Shown piece after piece: positions 12,499-23,621 of a DNA stretch of 64,000 nucleotides; positions within the stretch are counted from its first letter, which is position 1, and each line of letters opens with the position of its first letter. The notes beneath the pieces are model-generated. The model was not told where the DNA came from. It was given only the letters and a program-made list of their open reading frames with translations, and made no database searches. The DNA is from Nymphaea colorata (Eukaryota > Streptophyta > Magnoliopsida > Nymphaeales > Nymphaeaceae): assembly GCF_008831285.2 (NCBI RefSeq), contig NC_045147.1:13122854-13186853 (forward strand). Reading direction: 5' to 3'. The position numbers were made by a program, and so were the translations under genes.

Positions 12499-12687
12499 TC
12501 AGTAGCAGCGGCGAATGGCGACTTGAACTCGGCGCTGCGGCGGGGAACATATCAGCATGAGCACCAACGCGAGGACTATGACGAGGAACACGCCCTTGTA
12601 ATCCACCTCGTCATCTTCTTCCTGTTGGAAGCAGATTGACCCCATGACCAGCGATGCTGGAGCAAGGATGAAGGGTGGCAGCACCAT
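12499..12687 (-). CDS. Putative small single-span membrane protein (62 aa)
   Basis: The minus-strand frame starts at 12687 and encodes 62 residues. It has an N-terminal region with PPFILAPASLVMGS, an acidic EEDDEVDYKG patch, one strongly hydrophobic segment (about residues 31-47, GVFLVIVLALVLMLICS) and a basic C-terminus beginning PPQRRV. The GC content is higher than in the flanks, and the acidic-patch, membrane-span, arginine-tail layout resembles small uncharacterised plant membrane proteins. No named family was recognised. No intron is needed. It could be a chance frame, since it is short, but its composition is unlike that of the random frames nearby. Confidence 0.45.
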   Translation of the reverse strand: MVLPPFILAPASLVMGSICFQQEEDDEVDYKGVFLVIVLALVLMLICSPPQRRVQVAIRRCY

Positions 12688-14847
12688 CTTTGGTATATGG
12701 CGATCAAAGAAAATTCTGGTGTCGCCTCTGTATGGAGTTCACCTTCTTTTCTTCTTGTTCGATCGGAAAATATATGAATGACCTGGGGAGCAAGCTTCAG
12801 TTGACCCATGAATTCTTGGTTAATTCGCTTGCGTATAGGTGAAGTTTCGCCATCAATAGGACTAAAAATGACGATGAAATTTTCGTTGAAACGTCGCTAC
12901 TTGGATTCAAAAAAAAAATTCGGTATAAAAGTAGACGTGGAACCTTCCTTGCCATTATTCATTCATTATCATAAATTTCAATTAAAAATATGAGGTTGAC
13001 GGTGCTATGTCTCTTACAATTTGTGATACCGATGTTTAACTTTTTACCTAAATCTAAAAACAGCACCGAACCGAACAAGGGAGGAAAGCTTCGGCCATTT
13101 TAGGTATACCCTCGACTTTAAATATTTTTCTACTCGTTCCAAAAACTACAAGATAAAAGTGTCAAATTTGATTGAAGTCCTAATTTGTAATTTCAAGAAA
13201 TTAGAAGCGTGTAATAAAATACCTAAAAGCAGATTCTTCAATTTTTACATTATAAGGGATTTTTTTTTTTCCTTTTCCTGAATGTGGCCATGGATGGATG
13301 ATCCAGAAGAGGCTTGGAAACTAAGTATGGGCACCTGCCCTCATAAGGAGTCGGGTTTGTTTTGTTCTATACTTTGAACTCGAACTTGAATTTGACTTAT
13401 TAAATTAAATATATATATATTTTAATATAAATATAATTAATTGTAATAAAATATTATAATTATATATAAAAGCTAATAAAATATATATTAAAAATATCTT
13501 ATTAAGCGGAGCCGAGCTTAGTCAGGTCCACTTGAACCAACCTAATAACTTATCGGGCCTACCAGATGCTTTTTTGTTTTTTTGCCCGAGTCGGGTCGAG
13601 TACTGGGTACCTGTCGGATACTTGACGCTCAGCCTTATTGAAAACTAGATCTCGACAATTAGGAATGTTAACGGGTTGGTATTAAATACTTGATTACTGA
13701 CCCAAATCTATATTTTATGTGTTTGAATTTGGATTGAGTATGTAATGTTGTTTGTCTAAAGTCGAAGTGCATACAAGCGTGGGATCTCATTCCTGCAACA
13801 CTTAGACTCAGTTTTAGCGATTCAGGTCTGACTTCTAATTTGAGCCTGAATATGATTGAATGAAGGCATTATGATTAGGTCAGATTTAGTAAAAGTTGGA
13901 CCCAGATATGGGCCCAAACAGTTTACACTCCTGCAACTCCACCATTTCTACCTCCAAATAGTTACATTATGACAACAACGGTTCATTTCAATATCTTGTA
14001 AACAAGAAGAGTATTTCATCTTATCATAACTAACCGTTCACATCATATGTCTTTGAATACGATCTTTTGAAGATATCAATCAATGCCTCACATCGTTAAG
14101 TGCCAAACTGATGTCTATGTCACAATTATAATGTCTAAACACTCGTGTTCAAACCTTTCTTTTTTATCCAATTTGTTTTCCTTTTTTTATTTATGAAATA
14201 ATTTAGGTTTAAATTCATTATATTTTTTTTTATAAAAACTTGAATCAAAATTGAAATAATGAAGAAATTACCAAAAGAACTTAATAATTTAACAAATAGG
14301 CACTCGTTAATTTCCAAAGCAACTCTCAAAAAGCCACTTATTGATAGAAAAAATTAGTTATTTTTATATAAAATAACAAAAAGGTACATCTCATAAAGAA
14401 CCACTTTTTTAAGCAGACAAAATAGACTTCATCTCCTACGTCCTACGTGTTTGTTTGGTTGGAGGAAAAGAGAAAGAGAAGGAAACAACAATCATTTTTT
14501 GTAATTTTTTATAAGATATTTTCAGTAAAATCTAAGGTGAATTTTATTTTAGCCTACGTACAGTGGTTGAGTTATAAATACAAAGTCAGGAGACATACTC
14601 CCCTTATCAATTTTTAATTGATAAAGAGCAAAGAGACAATTTTATTTGTAATTAAATTAACATTTGGTAAGTCATGGAGTGCCTGTGCTCCAACTTCACC
14701 GATTAAGCCGAATCAGTTAAGAATCATTCAAAAATATTAAAAAAACACTTTAATGAATAAATTATATGTATATATATATTAATTTTAAAAAGAAAAAATC
14801 GGAAGATATTTAAAAATAATAATTACAAATTCAGCTATGGTACTTTT
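12688..14847. other. AT-rich intergenic DNA
   Basis: No gene was recognised. A very AT-rich stretch with TATA/TAAT runs lies at 13395-13505, followed by repeat-like wording (GAGCCGAGCTTAG, GAGTCGGGTCGAG). A TATA-like GTATAAAAG occurs at about 12922 on the plus strand, but no downstream gene was found to match it. Confidence 0.4.
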
Positions 14848-14849
14848 AA

Positions 14850-15184
14850 GGGGTGTTTGATGAGACCCAAATTGAATAATTCTAGAATTAAAATTCTCTT
14901 GAATTATGCTGATTTTGATTCTAGATTCAGAATTACGATTGCTGAATTTCTTCATTTCTCTTTAAGACATATGTCATGACAGTTTTAATTCATCAATTTT
15001 AAAATTTTAGTTCATGTTTCATTGAAAACGCCATTTGCAATTTTGGAGTTAAAATTCTTGACTATCGAACGCAAAGAAAAAATATACATAATTGAAAGTT
15101 TCATTCCAATTCCAATTTAAAGTGAAGTTTTGTTTTTAAAGTTTCAAGAATCAAAATTCAAGGCCATCAAACCAAACGCCCCCT
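14850..15184. mobile_element. Tourist/PIF-Harbinger-like MITE
   Basis: The left end reads TTAA then GGGGTGTTTGATG, and the right end reads CATCAAACCAAACGCCCCC then TTAA. The ends are imperfect inverted repeats of the GGG...GTTTG type known from PIF/Harbinger MITEs. They are flanked by TTAA on both sides, consistent with the family's TTA/TAA target duplication. The ~330-bp interior is AT-rich and has no coding capacity. Confidence 0.6.
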
Positions 15185-16311
15185 TAAATTGGCTACCGAA
15201 TCCAATCGAGATCGCCACCGATTAAATTCCGGTACATTGAAAAGGGGAACACCGCAACTCTCTGGCCTTCATATGCAGGAAGGAAATTGGTGGTGCGTCT
15301 TGATCTTATGCTTATGGCATCACCCGTGTTCAGTTGTTGGTGAACAAGCAGTTTTACCAAATTGGCTGTTCATCGCGTGGGTCTTTCTTATTCTTTATCA
15401 GTAAGTTGGGGAATCATTGTTTCCGGTTGCATCATTCATTCAAAAAATGATAATTTTTGTAGCAGAGCAAGAAACAGTGGCCGTTTACTTATTTTAAATG
15501 TTCTCTTGATAGTTGGTGCTGTTCTTTATATTTGTTCTGTTTGTTTTGGTGCTTCAAAGAATAAGGAGATGAATATATAAATAAGGGAAATGCATTAACT
15601 GCTTTGTTTGTAAGTGTCTGAAACTCGAAGAGTTATAGGGGAAACCTGATTGTTGGATCCAAATTTAAGAAATGACATCCGAAGGGCTCCTAATTCGGAT
15701 ATACATACATATTCATTTGGATTTAGATCCGGATTTTGATTGGATTTAGTTTAAAATAAATACCATACAGATCAGTTCAAAAATTGGATTCAAATTTAGA
15801 TATGAATCCGAATTCAGATTATGCAACAGGATTTTGAATTTGAATTCAAATATAACTTTTGTTTGTTCATATTCAAATCAGAATATAGAATTATCTTTGG
15901 ACGGCCATCGACCAATATCCCACAACATGGAAGCACCATGTATTCCGAGAGACAACTTTTCTTGAGACCGCTGTTTGGGTGGATGAAAAAGTAAACGAAA
16001 CGAAAGGATAAATAAAACCGTGTTTGGATGTCTGATCAAATGAAGGGAAGATGAATGATCGTAGGTTTGGAGATAAAATAATCCAAGAAGACGTCCAATC
16101 AGTTGGCTTTCTAGTGCTGACTGGGCCCAAGGTAGGCGGCTCTGCATGGATGTATCTCAGTTAGGCAGTGCCGCGGTGAACTCAGTCATCGCTTTCCATA
16201 ATCGCGCAGCGAAAGACCTCCGGGCGTCACCGTCGGCCCGTTTCCGGCGACCTAAGCGCAATCACAGCCTGGTTGGAGATGATCTCTGTGTGACCGCGAC
16301 CGGCACCGACC
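15185..16311. other. Intergenic DNA and TGD1 upstream region
   Basis: The stretch 15650-15900 repeats the degenerate GGATCC/GAATTC-rich wording seen at 1-800. From about 16100 the sequence becomes GC-rich, probably the promoter and leader of the TGD1-like gene. An ATG-initiated plus-strand frame from 16146 (ends 16502) would overlap the TGD1 start if it is in the mRNA. I do not regard it as a protein gene. Confidence 0.45.
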
Positions 16312-17367
16312 ATGGGCGCCGCCACCCTCTTTTTCTTCACTCCCACCACCGCCACTCTCTCATCCCCTCTCCGACCCTCTCACCGTCAACTCCACCGTCC
16401 CTTCACGACACTCGGCCTCAGGAGAATCCAAATCCCGACCCTTTTGGTCCGCCCGAGAACCAGAAACCGCACGGTCGGCGCCTCCTTGGAGGCGGAAGAT
16501 GACCCGCTGCCTTCTCTCTGCGTATCGGATGGCAACAACGCGCCGGAGACCAATGGCCCGGCCGCGCCTGCCGAGCTCTTTTCTAACTGGACCCCGCCGA
16601 GGTACGTCTGGCGTGGGCTGACCGTCCTCGTGCTCGCCGGCCAGGTCTTTTTCCGGGCGTTCCGAGGTCGGGTCCACTGGAAGAACTGTCTCCAGCAGCT
16701 CGAGCGAGTTGGGCCGAGATCCGTCGGCGTTTGCGTCCTCACGGCGTCGTTCGTCGGCATGGCTTTCACGATACAGTTCGTCAGGGAGTTCACCCGCCTC
16801 GGCCTGAACCGCTCAGTCGGCGGCGTCCTCGCCCTCGCCTTCTCCAGGGAGCTCAGCCCCGTTGTCACATCCATCGTCATCGCCGGTCGCATAGGTAGCG
16901 CGTTCGCCGCCGAGCTCGGGACAATGCAGGTCTCCGAGCAGATGGATACGCTTCGCGTCCTCGGATCGAACCCCGTCGACTACCTTGTCACGCCGAGGGT
17001 GATCGCCTGCTCCCTCGCGCTCCCTTTCCTAACCCTAATCTGCTTCACCATCGGTATGGCAGCCAGCGCTCTTCTCGCCGACGGCGTCTACGGCGTGAGC
17101 ATCAACATCATCCTCGATTCCGCAAGGAAGGCGCTCCGGCCATGGGACATCATTAGCGCTATGATCAAATCGAACGTATTCGGGGGGATCATCGCGGTTG
17201 TGAGCTGCGCATGGGGGGTTACCACCCATGGCGGAGCCCAGGGTGTCGGCGAATCAACTACCTCCGCGGTCGTCGTCTCGCTCGTGAGCATCTTCATGGC
17301 CGACTTCTTTCTCTCCTACTGCTTCTTTCAGGGTGCAGGGGATTCGCTCAAGTACGCAATGGGGTGA
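16312..17367 (+). CDS. TGD1: TGD1-like chloroplast lipid-import ABC permease (MlaE family)
   Basis: This single open frame of 351 residues is a full-length MlaE/YrbE-type permease. Arabidopsis TGD1 is the permease subunit of the TGD1-TGD2-TGD3 transporter in the inner chloroplast envelope, which moves ER-derived lipid precursors into the plastid for galactolipid synthesis. Residues 1 to about 65 are Ser/Thr/Arg/Pro-rich with few acids, as in a plastid transit peptide. The permease domain runs from about residue 100 to the end. Its hallmarks are visible: VGMAFTIQFVREFTRLG, the ELSPVVTSIVIAGRIGSAFA block, AELGTMQVSEQMDTLRVLG, TPRVIAC and a late SNVFGGIIAVVSCAWG, with several hydrophobic spans. 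The gene is intronless here. The first half is strongly GC-rich. The start is the first ATG giving a transit-peptide-like N-terminus. Orthology is likely but not phylogenetically tested. Confidence 0.93.
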   Translation: MGAATLFFFTPTTATLSSPLRPSHRQLHRPFTTLGLRRIQIPTLLVRPRTRNRTVGASLEAEDDPLPSLCVSDGNNAPETNGPAAPAELFSNWTPPRYVWRGLTVLVLAGQVFFRAFRGRVHWKNCLQQLERVGPRSVGVCVLTASFVGMAFTIQFVREFTRLGLNRSVGGVLALAFSRELSPVVTSIVIAGRIGSAFAAELGTMQVSEQMDTLRVLGSNPVDYLVTPRVIACSLALPFLTLICFTIGMAASALLADGVYGVSINIILDSARKALRPWDIISAMIKSNVFGGIIAVVSCAWGVTTHGGAQGVGESTTSAVVVSLVSIFMADFFLSYCFFQGAGDSLKYAMG

Positions 17368-18326
17368 CGATGATGACGGTACAAATTTCTCTGACCGTTT
17401 CTTGTATTGATGAAATTCCATCGTTAGTTTCCCTGCAGTTTTGGAAATGTTTAGAATGTGTCCTTGTGCTTGAAGGCTGAATAGTGTTCATGGTAATTTA
17501 GATATATAATTATGGCGAAGCAATTGCCCCATAGGTTTGTTGTGATCCCCAATGCTATAAAGCTCATTAGGGAGAATTTACCAAGGTCTGTATCACAAGA
17601 AAGCAATTGAAGATCGGTGGAGGAGAAAAGTAGACTTGTTGGGTAGCCAGAGGTTCAGCTTTAATGGGCTTATTAGATACATTTCCTAGAAATGAGATTC
17701 TATCTGAGTTTGGTCTCGAATCTCATTGTTTTGGTCTTCTTGGAAGTACGTGTAGACTTTTTTTATGAAGTAATGCGAGCATGAAGTGGTAGGTACTGAC
17801 TTTAGAATTGTTGTTGCTGTTGTAGCGTTCTTTGATTAGGCATATGACTGAACTTTTTATGGGAATTGAAACCTAAAGAAACTAGGTTCAAAGCTTGATC
17901 AGTTTGCTATTTTGCCAAGGAAAGAACATGAGTGTTGGAGCAAATGAGTTCTACTCATAGGCTGGAAAGAGAGGAGGATCCATAAGGAAGTATAAAAAGG
18001 CTCCAAAACCAAAGGAACACTGAAGCACTAATGAAACAAAAAGTTTGAATCTCCAGGCTTCCATGTTCCTAGAAGTGCTTCCCAGAAGATGGAAAGGCAA
18101 AGAGATTTATGAAGCATACAGGAGAGCTGAAGATGAATTTGGCTAAATGGTCTGATAAAGATTGATAATTATGTAGATTGTAATAACAAATAAACAATTG
18201 ATTAATTTTCAAGTGGTATGCGTAAGCTTTCCTAGTCAAAATTTGTCCATTTCAAGTTTTCTTTAGCGACTCTCTTTTATGGACATAATTGTTGTAGAAA
18301 CATTTCATGTTCTTAAAAATCTGTGA
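17368..18326. other. TGD1 3' flank, no gene recognised
   Basis: Probable 3'-UTR is followed by AT-rich intergenic sequence. No coding potential or repeat structure was recognised until the inverted-repeat block at 18327. Confidence 0.5.
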
Positions 18327-18520
18327 ACTTTTAGTAGTGAATCTGACGAAGGCCAGGAATTTGACTAATTTCCACTCAAGAAGAATACTCTAGATTGAAA
18401 TAAACACATTAGAATTGGATAACATATATGAGTGAATTCAAGTTAACTTCTCAACCAAAAAATGATGCTGTCGAATGGATTCATTTGCTGAATGATGTGA
18501 CACGTAAACTGTCATGGTCT
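18327..18520 (+). repeat. Left arm of the inverted repeat
   Basis: It matches the reverse complement of 20013-20218 over most of its length. Examples are GAAGGCCAGGAATTTG, CTAATTTCCACTCAAGAAG and CTCAACCAAAAAATGATGCT. The arms differ by a few substitutions and by a ~45-base gap. Confidence 0.8.
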
Positions 18521-20012
18521 AAGCTAACAAGAAATGTTTTAGACACTTTGGTCTTTTACCATATTGCTGCTCTAACATCATGAAGACCATCATTACTCTT
18601 AACTGTATTTCAGTATTTCTGATTTTTTGTTTAAGGCCTTTAAAGAGATAGACCTTTAACTTTCTCATTAGGCAAGGAAATCCCATGATGCCAGAAACAT
18701 GTTCGTTGTCCAATCTTAACAAAATCTCATACTTCTGTGGTAGTTACTCTATATCTGTACTGACTAGGCCATTGCATATGCTTGTAACCAATATTCAGAA
18801 AGAAGGAATTCCATTCGCATAGGAATTCTCAACAAGTACGAGAAGGGCAAAATCTCCACTTAATAAATTGTAGATGAAGGCCTTGAACACATAGCACTAC
18901 AATTTTTTAGAATAACCTATAAAAACTATTTTAGGCCAGGAAGAATGAATTGGAATAACTAATTATGTTAATTTATATATGGACAACTAAAAATTTGTCG
19001 AAGCACCATCTTAGGCTTGTGTAATTCCAAGAGCGCCTCCACAACAGCTAAAGGACACTAAGGAAGCAGTGAAAATTCTACTAGTGGGAGCGAACAAAAT
19101 AATTCAACTGGATGAGATGTTTACAGATGACTTCTAGCATAGCTGATGTGAAGGAGAAGAGGTACAAGTAAGGCACCTTGTAATGGACCCTGACAAGCTG
19201 GACGAGAAAACAATAGAAACAGTCTTCATCAGTTGATATCATATTGAAAAGGCATGGCTTCAATCACGATGGTGTACATGCTGATGATGAGCAACTTCAC
19301 TATGTTCACCATTGGAAATTTCTATAAATCAAATTGACTACTGCTGGTGGAAAAAATGTAAGGATATCACAGTGAGCTAAAGGGAACATCTCACATCCTT
19401 CAACAAGATACTGAACGTAAGACCGGCCAAATATGTGGTTCATATTCCTCCAGAACAATCTATTTGCAACATTTTACCATCAACCAACAACTGAAACTTT
19501 GGCTTGGCTATCTTTATGAAGTTATTTAAGTTCAGAAAGAACAACATAGTGCCTTTCCTCAGTCTACCGATTGTGAATCTTACCACAGGTTTAGACCTAC
19601 ACTTGCACAATAATAGCATGGAAGAGCTTCATCACTCGATCAGGGAAACATGAGATATTTATCTGCTTTTATGCCTAACCATAGCTTCCTTATGAGAAGC
19701 GTGACATTCTTCCCTGATATAATTGTTAAAAAAAAAGTTGCTTAACAAGGGAAGGATATCAAACTTTCACAGTGACCTAGCTATGACTGCAATTTTCATC
19801 AGGCTATATTTCTCAAACGTAATTATACAGAGACTAGTGAAGGCATGAAACATTCATAATTTGTCATCACATTTCCACAAATATGTCCCTTGCTAAGGAT
19901 ATTGTGATCATTATCACTTTCCTTAAAGGCAGAGCACGTACATTAATATTGTGATGCAAGTGCTTGCTGTGATGTTCTAATACAACAAACCATTTTTGCA
20001 CAAACAAAGACC

Positions 20013-20218
20013 ATGACAGTTTATGTGTCACATCATTCAGCAAATGAATCCGTTCGACAGCATCATTTTTTGGTTGAGAAGAAAACTTGAATCTGAGTTT
20101 TTATTTCGATCTAGAGTAAACAGTTTACCTATTGTTTTTATTTCGATCTAGAGTATTCTTCTTGAGTGGAAATTAGTCCAGCAAATTCCTGGCCTTCGCC
20201 AGATTCACTACTAAAAGT
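20013..20218 (-). repeat. Right arm of the inverted repeat
   Basis: This is the reverse-complement partner of 18327-18520. It contains an extra local duplication of the TTTATTTCGATCTAGAGTA word that the left arm has once. Confidence 0.8.
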
Positions 20219-23200
20219 ATACAAAAGCTAAATCACTCAGGTATAGGAAAACAAAGTTTAAATGGGTGATGATCCCTCTTTATATGGAAGATAATGGGTT
20301 TGTTGGGCTTGCTATTGGACTAGCTTTGAAGACAATAAATAGTCATTAGGGCTAGCCTGAAAGTTAGAAACTAGTCCAACCTGGTCAAGGCTTATTCTTG
20401 GCCAAAATAACAATATAAAAAAAATAAAGAAATAACTACTAAAGAAAGTACATAAAAAACCTATATACACACACACACTCACACGTGCATGCACACACTG
20501 ACATACATATATGTATGTAATTAATGTCCATATAAAATATATGGCCTTATTATATATTTTTTCTAGCACTTTTCATCAAACTTACATTGCTGCAAGCCTG
20601 CAATTGAGAGTTTGCTAAAATGAAAATCAAACCTAGGAGAGCAAGGGACCTTGGTAAAGCAACATAAGCAGGTAAATGAATTTTAGATACTCTTCCTGCA
20701 TGTAATAACTATCTTTCTGTATACCTGGTAAAGTTATAGGAAATATTGTTATGAATTAGTTGGCACTATATTTACTTTTTATCATAAAATTATTTAGGTC
20801 TTTCTTGAATTCCTATCTGTTATAATAACTGTCTGAGGCTGAGCTAACTAATTTCGATTTGGTAGTTGTCATATTTTGCTTCTCCAGATGAAAATGAAAC
20901 TTTCTGCTTTTTCCATCTTCAAGATGTAAGACATTTATGCAAAAACACACGGAAACAGTTGATTACTTCCCACAGTCCCCCATCCCAACCTTCCCATGTG
21001 TTCCTTGTTTCCTTGTTTTGTGTTGCTGATCAAGCAACAACATCAGGACAACTTGGTTTATTATAAAATATATACTTTACGACAGTTTGCAACTCAATTT
21101 CCTCAAAATAAGTAAGCTTAAATCGTGCATTCCACAAGTCTTTTTCCAGAATGCTTTTAACGTTCTTGTTTTATGCCTTCTCACTTAATGTTATTAAATT
21201 TCAGAACATAAAGCAAGAATATCATAATTCTTGCACTGGAACTCTTAGCAAACAAGGGCATTCTCAGTAAAAGAAGACGTAAGACCAGATTCATTGTTAT
21301 ACTAGAGAACTGATGCAGTATAGGCTAAAATAGATCCAGATCTTTTATACAGATCCGTTTAGGCTTATTTGGATTTTGATGTATTTTTTGGGTTTGGACC
21401 TTTTAGTTTTGTGGACCCAAGATCCAATTCGGATCTCAGGCTTAGGCCCCTTAAAGGGGCTTCTTTTCTAGTGATTAGGGGTGATTGGCATTGAAAAAAA
21501 CCTAGTTACCTTTTGTTATTGAATTCCCCTTTTGTTTTCTTGTATTTTTTCTTTTTGTTCTTGCTTTTGGTGCTTTTTCTGCTGGGATTAGTGTGAGGAA
21601 CTCTAATCACTGCATCATGAACCCTTCAAACTATACTTTTGGAGTTTGCTTAAGGCCATATAAAGCTTTCTGCAAGCAGAGAAGTTTGTGTTTAATAGCA
21701 TTCATACCTGGGAGAATATCCATATGAGCTTCCTCATTGAGACCTTTTTCCTCATTGAGACCTCATCCAAAAGTACATTTTTTCACATCCATTTGCAAGA
21801 TACCCTTGTTTTATTTTAAGGCTGTAGCAATAAGGCTTCTAACACTTGTTACCCTTGTTAGTAGGTCAGATGCTTTTTAACACTAGTTTCATAACCTTTG
21901 ACAATTAATTTGGCTCTATACCTGTCTAGAAACCCTTTAGTTCTAGACTTCTGGCTAATGGAGCAATACATCCTTTGTACTAGTGTTGAGTATAAAGGGT
22001 ATCTTGCTTACTTTATTGATGCTTTCAGCAGAATAAAAAGCTAGAAAATTTTCAACCTATGAAAGAAACCAAGGGTGCAAAATAGTTATCTTCAATCCTC
22101 TCTAATAGATGAGATTGGCAAACATGAGATTGATGTGTGTGTGTGAGAGAGAGAGAGAGATGTGACATCAGGTTCAAGGGAAGCCTTTACTTGAATGTCA
22201 AGGCAAAGAGGGTTTCTATTTTGCTGATTGATGAAACTCCCCTTTGTCAAATCACAAAATCTGAGTTATCAGACGAACAAATTCCATGATCCATATGAGA
22301 CTGCTAGGATCAGTTAGTCTGCTTGACTGGTTCTTGTAAGATGTGTCGACTGTAAACTTTATCCTCTGGATTCAAAATTGAATTGAATATCAAATTGTAT
22401 TTGAACCATTGGCATCCCTACTCCTTTAGATCTGGATAGCCAAGGTCTTTTGACCCATTTATGGAGCATATGGATCCATGTTCCCTTTCCACTTGTTCCA
22501 CAAATAGAAACCAAACGGCCAATAATAGAATGCTTGATATCCTGTTCCTGGAATGCCAGGAATAGGACATTTTGTTTATAGCACTCCGCAGAGAGCGTAT
22601 TAAATGACCTCTTAAGGAATTCACCTTGAAGACCGTTACCCTCTTCCATGGTTCTTTCTTTCTAATGAATGTTCTTCCTTCTCTTTGGGTTCTTAATCTG
22701 GTTTCAATCTCATAATTTTCTAGTATTGATCTCACTAGGAGATAAATTTCTTTCGACCTTGACCTGAAGCATAAATTTTGCTCGACGTTTTTGCTTCTCC
22801 CAGATTACATGTAGTTGGCATTATGCTTTTTCGTTTAGTTTCAAAAAAGGAAAAAATAAAAGGAAAAGGTCTATCATATTCATGAGTTCTGATCAATTAA
22901 TCATTTTATGAACCTATCCTCAATGATAGTGGCTAGTATCGCTTTTGTCATGCCTATTGAGACTCGGATACTTTTGAAAGGTAGGTGATCTTTACGAACT
23001 AAAATTGCCTATTGACTGACTCAACCGGAAAGAAATGGTTGTTCTTATTTACCATTTGGTTACATTAGCTAGTTCTCATGTGGATTTCTACAACTTAAGT
23101 ATTTCTATAACACAAATTTGCCCCCTTTATTTGCTCGAATTGTTTTTCACTTAGCACTAATATAAATTGGTTCTCATCTACATGATGAAATAATTAGCTT

Positions 23201-23240
23201 TTTTTTATAATCATTTTTGTTTTCTGATTTGGATGTGTAG

Positions 23241-23621
23241 ATTGAAATAAAGAGGGTGCTTGAGGGTCTATAGGGATTTGAAGTAGACAATGTGTGCACA
23301 CTCAACATGGAAGGAAAGAAGAAGAAAAGGGGTGGTGTTGTCTTTGCAAAACCTGATTACAAAAAGGCGTATGTAACCCTGAAACAGCCACTATCTCTTC
23401 CTTCAAACTTATTTCCAATTGGGTTGATTGAAGAGGAGAAAGCTATGGGTAATAGGCTGTCAAAATCAAGCATAGTTAATGAGCAAGTGAAGAAGACCCA
23501 TTGGCTTGACAGTGATAGAGGAGATGGCTTTAAGCCCCCAAAGGAGGATGCTGCGGATGTTATTCCAGAACGTGAGAAAAAATTCCCTTGGAGCTATGTT
23601 AAATCCTGGAAACAAATGTAG
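23241..23621 (+). pseudogene. uL23m exon-2 pseudogene
   Basis: This is the homologue of uL23m exon 2 (7378-7758), same length and still preceded by the TGTGTAG splice acceptor. Codon 11 of the exon is TAG (23271-23273) where the functional copy has TAC (Tyr, 7408-7410). Exon 1 is missing because it lies outside the duplicated block. Downstream of the stop, the frame stays open to the normal end with a handful of substitutions (for example NKQ to NRL, EDGS to GDGF). It cannot make the ribosomal protein. An ATG downstream of the stop could open a 109-codon frame, but I regard that as fossil. Confidence 0.9.

Larger units (their letters stand above)
18327..20218. mobile_element. Inverted-repeat-bounded 1.9 kb block, possibly a transposon remnant
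   Basis: The two ends, about 18327-18520 and 20013-20218, are long imperfect inverted repeats of roughly 190-205 bases. The outermost bases read ACTTTTAGTAGTGAATCTG at both ends when one is reversed. The right arm has an internally doubled word around TTTCGATCTAGAGTA. The ~1.5 kb interior has no recognisable gene; its frames are full of stops. No clear target duplication flanks it. The right edge coincides with the first base of duplication copy 2. It could be a long-terminal-inverted-repeat DNA transposon, a foldback element, or the product of a rearrangement. Confidence 0.5.

Noticed and set aside
16386-16892. 168-codon minus-strand frame opposite TGD1
   Set aside because: Shadow of the GC-rich TGD1 coding sequence; no protein family resemblance.
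18530-20010. Transposase or retroelement gene inside the inverted-repeat block
   Set aside because: Both strands are full of stops and no conserved catalytic motif was recognised.
22359-22735. Minus-strand frames also present at 6456-6786
   Set aside because: They appear twice only because the DNA is duplicated; they are intron sequence of uL23m and differ by frameshifts between copies.
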